Shown: piece by piece, positions 7,978-14,625 of the stretch
How the letters are laid out: each line of letters opens with the position of its first letter
How positions within the stretch are numbered: the first letter of the stretch is position 1
Assembly: GCA_964439605.1 (NCBI GenBank)
Contig: CAYTPC010000110.1
Span: 1 to 26,600 of the forward strand
From: JAITWT01 sp964439605
Lineage (GTDB): Bacteria; Pseudomonadota; Gammaproteobacteria; Burkholderiales; Burkholderiaceae_C
Direction of reading: 5' to 3'
Length of the DNA stretch: 26,600 nt
Position numbers and translations under genes: made by a program
Notes under the pieces: model-generated
Databases searched by the model: none
What the model was told of the DNA's origin: nothing
Seen by the model: the letters and a program-made list of their open reading frames with translations, nothing else

Positions 7978-9294
7978 TTAGTTGCAGCGCGCGCCAGGAA
8001 AGCCGGCCTTGATCCAATCCTGGCTCTTCATGCCAGCTGGCGGCATCACGCATTCCGGTGCGAACTGCTGTATGTCTTCGGCCACAACGGACTTCTTCGT
8101 GGCGTCGTAGCGCGTGCGGCCAATGGCCATGCTTTGTACCGCTTGGTGACCATCCGCGAGCGTCATGCGGATCTTGCCACCAGGGCTGTCCCACTCGCTG
8201 CCACGCAGTGCATCGGCGACCTCCTCGGGCTGCGGCTTCTTGCCGCCGTTCTTGGTCATGGCCTTTTCCACTGCCTGCTTCAGACCCATCAGAGCCTGGG
8301 CCGTGCGGTAGCTGCCCTGAGATACCACGCCCTTGCCAAACGTCGCCTCATAGGTTTTCACGAACCAATCATTGAGCGGGCTTGGCTGAGCCAGCAGACC
8401 ATAGGAGCCACGCGCGCCGAAGATGACGCCGTTCGGAAATTTCGCCCCCATGGAGTTGAAGGCATGATCGGCGGCAGGCAGTACCAGCGGAGTCTTCTTG
8501 AACAATCCGCGCGGACTGGCTTGCAGCAGGAAAGCCTGCAGGTCGCCACCCCAGAGACTCGAATAAACGATGTCGGCGGACTCAAGCGCCAAGGTCGAAA
8601 TCTCGCTGCCGTACTGGCCAGCGTTGAACTTGGGCAGCAGGTCCGCCTGCACTTTGTGTCCGGGGTAGAGTTTCGTCATGGATGCGAGGAAGTCGGCGCG
8701 TGCATCCTGTCCATAGGAATAGTCTGGGTTGATCAGGTTGATGCGATCGGCTTTGATGTTGCGCGACTTGAGATAGCGCGCCAAGGCGACGTTGTCCGCA
8801 ATACCGTGGGCGGAAGTGCGAAACACGTACTTGTAGTTTGCCTCCTCGAAGATGCGTGGCGTGCCGCAATCGGCCATCACCAGCAGCTTCTTCATCTCTT
8901 CGGCTACGGGCGCCACAGCGAGGCAATCGCCCGAACCGTTATAGCCTACGATGGCGTCCACGCCTTCGCGCTGGTAGAGATTACGCAGTTCCTGCACCTG
9001 CTTAGTCGCACCGCCGTTCTCGTCGAGCAACACGTACTCAATCTTCATGCCGCCGAAGCCCTTGGTCGCGTAGGGCGCCGGCGCACTGCCATTATTGAAA
9101 GCTTCGACCAACATCTTGGTTGCGTTCGACGTAGGGACGCCATAACTTTCCGCCGCAGGTCCGGAAAAAAAACCGATGACCCCGATTTTGAAGGTCTGTT
9201 GCTCTTGGGCATGGCTGGCGCTAGTCAGTGCCAAGCCAATGGCAGCAAGCGCAGCACGGGAAAGAACTTTGTGGCAAAACGATGGAAAGCGCAT
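7978..9294 (-). CDS. livK: Periplasmic substrate-binding protein of a Liv-type ABC transporter
   Basis: The 438-residue protein begins with a Sec signal peptide (basic start, hydrophobic core about residues 12-26, predicted cut after SHA at 29). The type I periplasmic-binding-protein fold follows, starting FKIGVIGFFSGPAAESYG and including VDAIVGYNGSG and DRINLINPDYSYGQ. The frame is open to 9396, but the ATG at 9294 is chosen because it gives the signal peptide and has AAAGGAGA 8 nt upstream. It captures the ligand for LivHMGF. Related proteins bind branched amino acids but also aromatic and aliphatic acids; the catabolic neighbours favour an acid here. The C-terminus ends GARCN, with a Cys that could pair with Cys in the PECVMPP segment. 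Confidence 0.88.
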   Translation of the reverse strand: MRFPSFCHKVLSRAALAAIGLALTSASHAQEQQTFKIGVIGFFSGPAAESYGVPTSNATKMLVEAFNNGSAPAPYATKGFGGMKIEYVLLDENGGATKQVQELRNLYQREGVDAIVGYNGSGDCLAVAPVAEEMKKLLVMADCGTPRIFEEANYKYVFRTSAHGIADNVALARYLKSRNIKADRINLINPDYSYGQDARADFLASMTKLYPGHKVQADLLPKFNAGQYGSEISTLALESADIVYSSLWGGDLQAFLLQASPRGLFKKTPLVLPAADHAFNSMGAKFPNGVIFGARGSYGLLAQPSPLNDWFVKTYEATFGKGVVSQGSYRTAQALMGLKQAVEKAMTKNGGKKPQPEEVADALRGSEWDSPGGKIRMTLADGHQAVQSMAIGRTRYDATKKSVVAEDIQQFAPECVMPPAGMKSQDWIKAGFPGARCN

Positions 9295-9302
9295 GTGAGT
9301 TG

Positions 9303-9310
9303 TCTCCTTT
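9303..9310 (-). promoter_or_regulatory. Strong ribosome binding site of livK
   Basis: AAAGGAGA on the minus strand lies 8 nt before the ATG at 9294. It is the strongest Shine-Dalgarno sequence in the cluster and fixes the livK start, consistent with high expression of a binding protein. Confidence 0.7.
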
Positions 9311-9388
9311 GGTGGGTGATGCTCTCTACAGCCAGTGCCATCACACCAGCTCGGCGCATCGTCCACCCAAGCCCTTCCTCTAGCACCT

Positions 9389-9409
9389 CCCCACAATGGG
9401 TGGGTGGGG
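9389..9409. promoter_or_regulatory. Dyad upstream of livK (possible operator)
   Basis: CCCCAC (9389-9394) and GTGGGG (9404-9409) form a 6-bp inverted repeat with a 9-nt spacer, about 95 nt upstream of the livK start in the 170-nt gap after the LAL regulator. It could be an activator site. No convincing -35/-10 pair was found, and the base composition makes chance plausible. Confidence 0.25.
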
Positions 9410-9464
9410 TTTGTCCCAACAGGGGAAAGTCAATCGCAAAGATTGGTCATGTGGTCGTGCGCTA

Positions 9465-12158
9465 TCACGTTTCGCTCTCTTCGTGCCGGTGTATCAGCCC
9501 CAGGTCGCGCGCCCGTGCCACGGCATCGTCACGACCAGCAACGCCAAGCTTGGTGTAGACATTGCGAAGATGCCATTTCACTGTTTCGGGCGAAACGCCC
9601 AGCACCAGGGCGATGCGCTTGTTCGACATACTGTGTGCCAACGCACGCAATATCTCAAGCTCGCGCTCGGACAGCGGCTCGCGCAGAGTCTTCACGGACT
9701 GCTGGGCTCCCGCCCTGTGCAGCGTGGCTTGCTGACTCAGATGATCTACATAGAAACCAAGCACAGGATCGACTTGGCCATCGCCCTGGGCGCACTCCAC
9801 CGCTAGAGCGAGCAGTTCGTCGCCCAGATCAAGCATGCTGCGCACCAGCCCATATTGCTGTGCTTGGAGCAACGTATCGTGCAGCGCCTGCAACGCCACT
9901 GACCGCTGCCCCACGCGCGCCAGCAGGATGGCGCGCAACGCCTGCGCAGCACAACGGTCGCGACGCTGCAGCAGCGGCGTGTCGTAGCGCCCGGGATCAC
10001 CCAGCGCCTCAAGCGCGGCGCGATCATCATGGCTGGCGGCTAGCAGCAGAGCCTGCGCGTAGCGGGCCGCCCCGCGTACACGCAGGCAGACTGGGCTGTC
10101 ATCGCACGCTTGCCGGGCGGCCAGCACCTGGAGCTGGTGCAGCACTTGGCGAGCAGCGGCTAGATCACCCAGGCGCAACAGGCAGCGCACGCGCTCGCCT
10201 AGGCTGAGGGCGACCAAGCGGTCGAGCGAGCGCTGCTGGGTGATGTCCTCCAACCGTTCCAGCCCTTCCAGGGCTTCGAGAAAATTACCTTCGAAACAGC
10301 GCAAACGAGCGCTGGCAAGCGATACCGTGATGAGCGCATCGGGCAGTACGACACGTTGCATTGTGTCCAGGCGGCCATCGAGCAACTGCCGCAGGGCGCC
10401 TAGGTCATTGACTTCGTAGAGGACGGCGGAAAGACACGCTGCCGCATTGCAAGCAGGCTCGCTGTAGCGTCCCAGGACGCGCTCAGCCTTGGCCAGCGCC
10501 TCGCGCAGCAGCGGGTCAGCTTGGCGCACGTTACCCTCGTACAACCAGGCGAAACCCTGTAACGATTCGTTCATGATCTGGCCAAACGCCGAATCGAGCA
10601 GGGGCAGGCCATCTTCTCGTAACGGGGGAGCTCCCTGCAACACCGCCCGAGCTTGGGCGTATTCGCCCATGTGGGCGTACATCCACCCCATCAGGTTACG
10701 CCGTCCGCCTGCAAGCACGGCGTCGGAGCCATGGCGCATGGTTTCCATAAACGGCAGCAGGCGTTGCGCGGTGCGTAAATCATCCTCTTGCAGCGCTAGC
10801 GAAAACGCGAGCAAGGCGCTGTGGGCGCGGCCTTGCTGGTCATCCTCCCGCAGTTGAGCGCGTAACGCTGCCAATGTTTTGTGACAGGCCATGAATTGGC
10901 GGTAGCACAGCTGCGCCCAACCGACCCAGAGCAACAGCGAGGGTCGGGTGTTGAGGATGGTGCGTGGTAGCTCGGCCACCGCACGCACCAGTTGCTGGAG
11001 TTCGCCGTTGAGGAACAGCTCCCGCGCCCAACGGTCCACCCATTCGACTGCCTGCTGCAGATCACCCGCCGCAACGCCGTGATGCACGGCTTCGTGCAGG
11101 AGCCTATGGCGTCCGAACCACTGGGCCAGCAGCGTATGCACGCGCTCGCGCTCCTCGCGTGGGAGGCGCTCGAAGCGCTCCAGCAGCAGTTCCCGGAACA
11201 AAGGGTGGAAGCACTGCCAGCCTTCGCGCTCGACGCCATCCAGGGAAGTGACAAACAGGTGTTCAGACCGCAACCGCTCCAGCAGCGCGTGACCAGCTTC
11301 CTCCCCCGCCAGTGCTACCACCAACGCCGGATTGAAACCGCGCGCAGCCGCCAGCCGCGTGATGATGTCCAGCGACGCCTCGTCCAAATGGCGCAGCACT
11401 TCACGGTTGAAGTAGGCTGCAAAATCATGCGCATTCTGCACGGGCGCTGCGGACCCACCAGGATTCAGGGCCATCAGTTGCAGCCCTGCTGCCCAGCCAT
11501 CTGTTAGTTCGAGTAGACGCCGCGCTTCGGTCGCCAAGTGCGGGCGCGGCAACGCGACCTGCACGAATGCCTCCACCTCTTCAAGAGTGAAGCGCAGATC
11601 GAGTGGGCCAATCTCCATGAGCGCCCCCTGGTCACGCAAGCGCGCCAGCGACAACGACGGCACGGAGCGCGAGACAATGAGCAGGCGCAATGAGGGTGAC
11701 GCAAAGTCCAGCAGAGTCTGCATGACATGATGGATGCTGGCATCGCCAACGTTTTGCCAGTCATCGAGTACCAGCACCAGCGGCCGACTGCGCGCCAAGA
11801 ACCCGCGTAACAGCGCGATCGCAATGGCGTCCATGGAGCGGCCCCGGTTGTAGAGTAGCCGGGCTTCGCGGGCAATGTCCGCATCAATCCGATCGAGCGC
11901 AGTGAACAGTGGGTTCATCAGGGCCTGCCCATCATCGCCGGGCTGAGCCGTGAGCCAAGCGACGTCATAGCCAAATGCCAGGGCCTTGGCTCGCCACTGC
12001 AACGCGAGTGAAGTCTTTCCGCTGCCGGCTGGCCCAAGCACCAGAATGCAGGTCTTGTGGCGGGCCTGCGCCAGCCGTGCGAGCAGATGCGTGCGCTCAA
12101 TGCTGCCCGGTTTGAGTCGCGGCAGGTTCGAAGTCGCAGTAACGATCTGATTGTCCAT
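9465..12158 (-). CDS. LAL-family (MalT/AlkS-type) LuxR transcriptional activator
   Basis: This 897-residue regulator has the classic three-part layout. An N-terminal STAND-type ATPase carries Walker A GPAGSGKT (42-49) and Walker B LVLVLDDW (127-134). A long helical, TPR-like middle (about 330-800) has many Leu/Ala-rich repeats. A C-terminal LuxR DNA-binding domain (about 828-885) contains LSERELEILRALA and NVYTKLGV. Such ATP-dependent activators respond to a small inducer; MalT and AlkS, the alkane-degradation activator, are family members. It lies directly upstream of livK on the same strand, 170 nt away, and probably controls the transporter-catabolic genes. The ATG at 12158 has only a weak GGAC upstream. 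The family call is firm; inducer and targets are inferred. Confidence 0.9.
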   Translation of the reverse strand: MDNQIVTATSNLPRLKPGSIERTHLLARLAQARHKTCILVLGPAGSGKTSLALQWRAKALAFGYDVAWLTAQPGDDGQALMNPLFTALDRIDADIAREARLLYNRGRSMDAIAIALLRGFLARSRPLVLVLDDWQNVGDASIHHVMQTLLDFASPSLRLLIVSRSVPSLSLARLRDQGALMEIGPLDLRFTLEEVEAFVQVALPRPHLATEARRLLELTDGWAAGLQLMALNPGGSAAPVQNAHDFAAYFNREVLRHLDEASLDIITRLAAARGFNPALVVALAGEEAGHALLERLRSEHLFVTSLDGVEREGWQCFHPLFRELLLERFERLPREERERVHTLLAQWFGRHRLLHEAVHHGVAAGDLQQAVEWVDRWARELFLNGELQQLVRAVAELPRTILNTRPSLLLWVGWAQLCYRQFMACHKTLAALRAQLREDDQQGRAHSALLAFSLALQEDDLRTAQRLLPFMETMRHGSDAVLAGGRRNLMGWMYAHMGEYAQARAVLQGAPPLREDGLPLLDSAFGQIMNESLQGFAWLYEGNVRQADPLLREALAKAERVLGRYSEPACNAAACLSAVLYEVNDLGALRQLLDGRLDTMQRVVLPDALITVSLASARLRCFEGNFLEALEGLERLEDITQQRSLDRLVALSLGERVRCLLRLGDLAAARQVLHQLQVLAARQACDDSPVCLRVRGAARYAQALLLAASHDDRAALEALGDPGRYDTPLLQRRDRCAAQALRAILLARVGQRSVALQALHDTLLQAQQYGLVRSMLDLGDELLALAVECAQGDGQVDPVLGFYVDHLSQQATLHRAGAQQSVKTLREPLSERELEILRALAHSMSNKRIALVLGVSPETVKWHLRNVYTKLGVAGRDDAVARARDLGLIHRHEESET

Positions 12159-12579
12159 GTGGTCCGTATCGTGCCACCATCGCTACAAGATCACGTAGAT
12201 GAACTGTGCATGCGAGAAGCCTCTGGAGCGCATCGGCCAAGGCGTCAGCCCGACCCGTTGCTGGACTGTCTTGCGGTTCTGGCCGAGGGTACGCCCGAGG
12301 ATATTGCCGCCCGAGTTTTGAAAGGCGATGGACAGGAGCCGATGCTGGTGGTGCCGTGCGTGGCGGATGCTTGATGACAGAAAAAGCAGCGCACCCAATG
12401 CATCGGTCAGATGCGCAAAGGTTTTTACGGCATCCGCGACGGCCTCGGCCTGGAGGTTTTGACTGCATCCGGGTTGATGTTTGCGACTTGGCGTACCAAG
12501 CGGGCACAGATCAACGGTGCCTCGTACCAATCCATCACGGTGGAACTCAACAACCTGCAAGATCAGGACATCATCGAAC
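12159..12579. other. 421-nt gap with a possible relic frame; no confident gene
   Basis: No frame here looks like an intact gene. The most protein-like reading is on the + strand in the frame that includes 12411. A segment ending LVVPCVADA is closed by two adjacent TGA codons (12372-12377). In the same frame there follows MRKGFYGIRDGLGLEV, continuing to QDQDIIEL near 12580, where it runs into the antisense of the downstream gene. I do not recognise either segment. The paired stops suggest a decayed gene, but chance in GC-rich DNA cannot be excluded. The promoter of the LAL regulator should also lie here, but none was identified. Confidence 0.3.
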
Positions 12580-13098
12580 TCAGAAGCTGTAGAGGCGCGT
12601 TTCCTTGCGAGGGCCGCTGCCCTCGCGCGTGCGTACCAAACCTAACTCAATCATGGCTCGAACGTGATCATGGGCACGGCGATAGGGCATGTTGGCCTGC
12701 TTGGCGGCGCGGTAAATGGAAATGCCCGGCGCATGGACCACCTGATCGAAAAGCTCTCGCCGGCGACCAGGCCATTTCGCCAGCGCTGCTTCTGGACGCA
12801 AGTTGAAAGTACTGCTGCTGTGCCAGCTCCACAGGGCGTCTAGTGGTGCAGCGTTACGCACAAGCTCTCGGGGAACATGCTGGCGGATGAGTGGCCACTG
12901 ATCGACAAATGCCTCGCGGCCGAGAAAGCGCACGAAGTTCTGGGGTGACATGTACCGAATGGAGTCTGGCAGGTACGAGTAATGCCCCGTAAGAATTCCA
13001 TCGCGCCATTTCTGTAACGGCACCTTTCGGCTCCAGAAAACCCGGCGCGCCACCCTTTCCCATGGGGCAGCATCGGACGCTTGGTAGATCATCGTCAT
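12580..13098 (-). CDS. Unknown protein with C-terminal winged-helix-like segment; candidate antitoxin/partner of the AbiEii-like gene
   Basis: The 172-residue product is not recognised by name. Residues about 112-170 (from RRRELFDQVV through RAAKQANMPYRRAHDHVRAMIELGLVRT to RKETRLYSF) have the helix-helix-helix-wing pattern of a winged helix DNA-binding domain. The N-terminal 100 residues are Trp- and Arg-rich with no known motif. Its ATG at 13098 lies 2 nt after the stop of the AbiEii-like gene, with AGGGGG inside the end of that gene as ribosome site, so the two are translationally coupled. Pairing of a DNA-binding protein with an AbiEii-type nucleotidyltransferase is the usual type IV toxin-antitoxin layout. 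Here, however, the putative antitoxin is second and carries its HTH at the C-terminus. An 8-bp hairpin lies in its last codons. Function is inferred from context only. Confidence 0.72.
   Translation of the reverse strand: MTMIYQASDAAPWERVARRVFWSRKVPLQKWRDGILTGHYSYLPDSIRYMSPQNFVRFLGREAFVDQWPLIRQHVPRELVRNAAPLDALWSWHSSSTFNLRPEAALAKWPGRRRELFDQVVHAPGISIYRAAKQANMPYRRAHDHVRAMIELGLVRTREGSGPRKETRLYSF
12607..12626. repeat. 8-bp inverted repeat in the 3' end of the putative antitoxin gene
   Basis: GCGAGGGC (12607-12614) and GCCCTCGC (12619-12626) are exact complements around a 4-nt loop, 27-46 nt before the stop. No T-run follows, so it is not a standard terminator, but it may slow 3' decay of the mRNA. 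Confidence 0.45.
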
Positions 13099-13100
13099 TT

Positions 13101-13889
13101 TTAACCCCCTGTCTCATCGTCTTCGTCTTGTCTGCCCTCGTCAGGGATTTCGATCATTCCCAACTGCGCGTAGAGGTGTCTTTGCAGTGTGTTGACGTCG
13201 CAGCCGGACTTCCACTTGGGGGCCGAAACCATCCCCTCCAACTCCACGGCAATATCGAACCAAGGCATGTTCGCCAAGCCCTCGTAGAAGGCCTGGATCG
13301 GAAAGACGTAAGGCAGCGCCTCGATGAATGGCACAAGCGGTTGGGTAGCGATCGACAGGACGTACAGGTCGAACATGTCGCGTGCCGTTTGGCGACCTGC
13401 GCAGGGTATCTGCGCTGCGTGGCCAGCCGATCCGACGACTGTGCGCAGCTTACGGTGATATAGGCCTTCGATGGCCTCGGTCATGATTCTGACGCCGTCG
13501 AAGGTCAAACCGCTCTCGATCGCTGGGAACACCTGGGCGTACATGTCCTCTACCATCGATACCTTCACGTCGCCCCGATCAGTCACGAGGACAAAGTGCA
13601 ACTGATTAGCCTTGACCGCGTCGTGTGTGATTTGAATGTCCTCGATGCGCAGGCTGCTCGCGCTCAGTTTGGTCAATGCGTCCTGCGCGTCGAACCCGGG
13701 CGAATGGAAGAAGTCCAGGTCATAGCTGAGCCGGTGATGCAAGTAAAAGCGCGAGAGAGCCGTGCCGCCGCAGAGCTTCATCCTGCCCAGCAGTTCGGGG
13801 GCTGTCGCGCATAGGATTGCCAACGCATGTTCCTGGAGAGCTTCCAGTTCGTCCTTCTCCTGCAAGAAGCTGGATGGATCGTATGTCAT
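13101..13889 (-). CDS. AbiEii/AbiGii-type nucleotidyltransferase (COG2253-like toxin)
   Basis: The 262-residue protein carries the AbiEii hallmarks. These are GGTALSRFYLHHR (41-53) with SYDLDFF (55-61) as the nucleotidyltransferase active site, KVSMVEDMY (109-117), and a downstream Lys147 in YHRKLRT with RDMFDLYVL (170-178), matching the family's RDxxDLxxL motif. Known relatives (AbiEii, MenT) are tRNA- or GTP-linked nucleotidyltransferases that arrest growth, often against phage, and are neutralised by a partner encoded alongside. The C-terminus is acidic (PDEGRQDEDDE). I use the ATG at 13889. A GTG at 13898 with a nearby GAAGAG is an alternative, and the longest frame reaches 13976. A 14-bp palindrome spans both likely starts. 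The second gene of the unit begins 2 nt downstream. Family confidence is high; toxin activity is inferred. Confidence 0.85.
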   Translation of the reverse strand: MTYDPSSFLQEKDELEALQEHALAILCATAPELLGRMKLCGGTALSRFYLHHRLSYDLDFFHSPGFDAQDALTKLSASSLRIEDIQITHDAVKANQLHFVLVTDRGDVKVSMVEDMYAQVFPAIESGLTFDGVRIMTEAIEGLYHRKLRTVVGSAGHAAQIPCAGRQTARDMFDLYVLSIATQPLVPFIEALPYVFPIQAFYEGLANMPWFDIAVELEGMVSAPKWKSGCDVNTLQRHLYAQLGMIEIPDEGRQDEDDETGG

Positions 13890-13897
13890 ATATGACA
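13884..13897. promoter_or_regulatory. 14-bp perfect palindrome over the start codon of the AbiEii-like gene (candidate operator)
   Basis: TGTCATATATGACA is exactly self-complementary and contains the ATG (13887-13889 on the minus strand). Its position over the start and the presence of a winged-helix-like protein in the same unit fit an autoregulatory operator. It is also unusually AT-rich for this window. Confidence 0.5.
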
Positions 13898-13909
13898 CTT
13901 TACTCTTCT

Positions 13910-13935
13910 TTTCCGGACTGTTTCCGGACAGTGTC
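13910..13935. promoter_or_regulatory. 11-bp tandem repeat / dyad upstream of the AbiEii-like gene
   Basis: TTTCCGGACTG (13910-13920) is followed at once by TTTCCGGACAG (13921-13931). The same stretch contains ACTGT and ACAGT as a dyad around TTCCGG. The repeat period of 11 bp is about one helical turn, as in cooperative protein-binding sites, and it lies 21-46 bp upstream of the start. Confidence 0.35.
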
Positions 13936-14071
13936 AGCGCTCTGTGGAGTCTGCCAGGTCCGCTTCTGTGCATCACACGAGGATTCCGGGTTGAAGCGAC
14001 CTGGACGGGTGAGAAGCTAAAGATTGTGAGTTTGGAGCCTGATGCGATGTTGCCTCTTTTGCTGACCCTGT

Positions 14072-14386
14072 ATGGTGGACGGCAAAAAAATCGCCGAACA
14101 GGCGCTGTATGACAACTGGAGCGAGGCGGTTCAGCGCTTCTCGCGTTCCGGCGAGGGGACTGAACTGCAACTCGATGAAAACGGCGGGCTCAAGGAAATC
14201 CCGGTCGACTCCGCCAGCGATGTCCTCAGTGACGAACAGGTGCGCCGGCTCGCTGTAACCGCCATATTGGTGAAGGTCCGCCTGGGCAATCAAACCGAGC
14301 AAGACATTGAGTGGGCCATCGATACCGATGGCCGCATCGTCTTGCTGCAGACCAGACCCTACGTCGACGCTCGGGCCCAGCGCTGA
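14072..14386 (+). pseudogene. C-terminal relic of a PEP-synthase/PPDK-type ATP-grasp (PEP/pyruvate-binding) domain
   Basis: The open frame of 104 residues contains a recognisable end of the nucleotide-binding domain of phosphoenolpyruvate-utilising enzymes: LSDEQV (52-57), QDIEWAI (77-83) and LLQTRPY (91-97), matching the family's LSDEE...QDIEWA...LQ.RP pattern. Complete enzymes are several hundred residues longer and continue into swivelling and PEP-binding domains; here the frame stops soon after the motif, at 14386. Upstream in frame there is a stop at 14063-14065. No ribosome site precedes the ATG. It is best read as a truncated gene next to the AbiEii module, perhaps cut when that module arrived. 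It could instead be a small stand-alone ORF, but nothing supports expression. Confidence 0.55.
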
Positions 14387-14442
14387 ATTGCGCATGATTA
14401 CTTGGCATGACCCGGAAGCACAAGAGCCTGACGATCGGGCAT

Positions 14443-14565
14443 GCCAATACGCATTGCGTCGATTTCCAGCAGATCGAGCCGTGCACGCAGTACGCTGACG
14501 CCGCTGCCAATGACCGGTTTGCGGCCTTCGCGTAAACCTCCGATGTGCGCTTTACCGGCGCTGCC
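14443..14565 (-). pseudogene. Possible Ppx/GppA (exopolyphosphatase) fragment
   Basis: On the minus strand about 40 residues read AGKAHIGGLREGRKPVIG and continue GSGVSVLRARLDLLEIDAM. This resembles the GL..GRKPVIG.G.SVL..L.DLL.I..M stretch at the end of the catalytic domain of Ppx/GppA phosphatases. The following residues (to a stop at 14398) do not match the family, and no N-terminal part is present because the tex gene begins 60 nt away. The reading comes from memory of the family pattern, so confidence is low. It may be chance coding in a region that otherwise holds nothing. Confidence 0.35.
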
Positions 14566-14625
14566 GGCACGACCCATATCTATGGCAGACTTGCCCGCTT
14601 TGGGCTTCCCGACGACGCTTCGCAC

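Noticed and set aside
7939..9558. 539-residue plus-strand frame over livK
   Set aside because: Antisense shadow; livK has a signal peptide, a strong ribosome site and a family fold.
13889..13976. 29-residue N-terminal extension of the AbiEii-like protein from the ATG at 13976
   Set aside because: It has no ribosome site and would cover the repeat and palindrome region; the shorter start fits the family N-terminus better.
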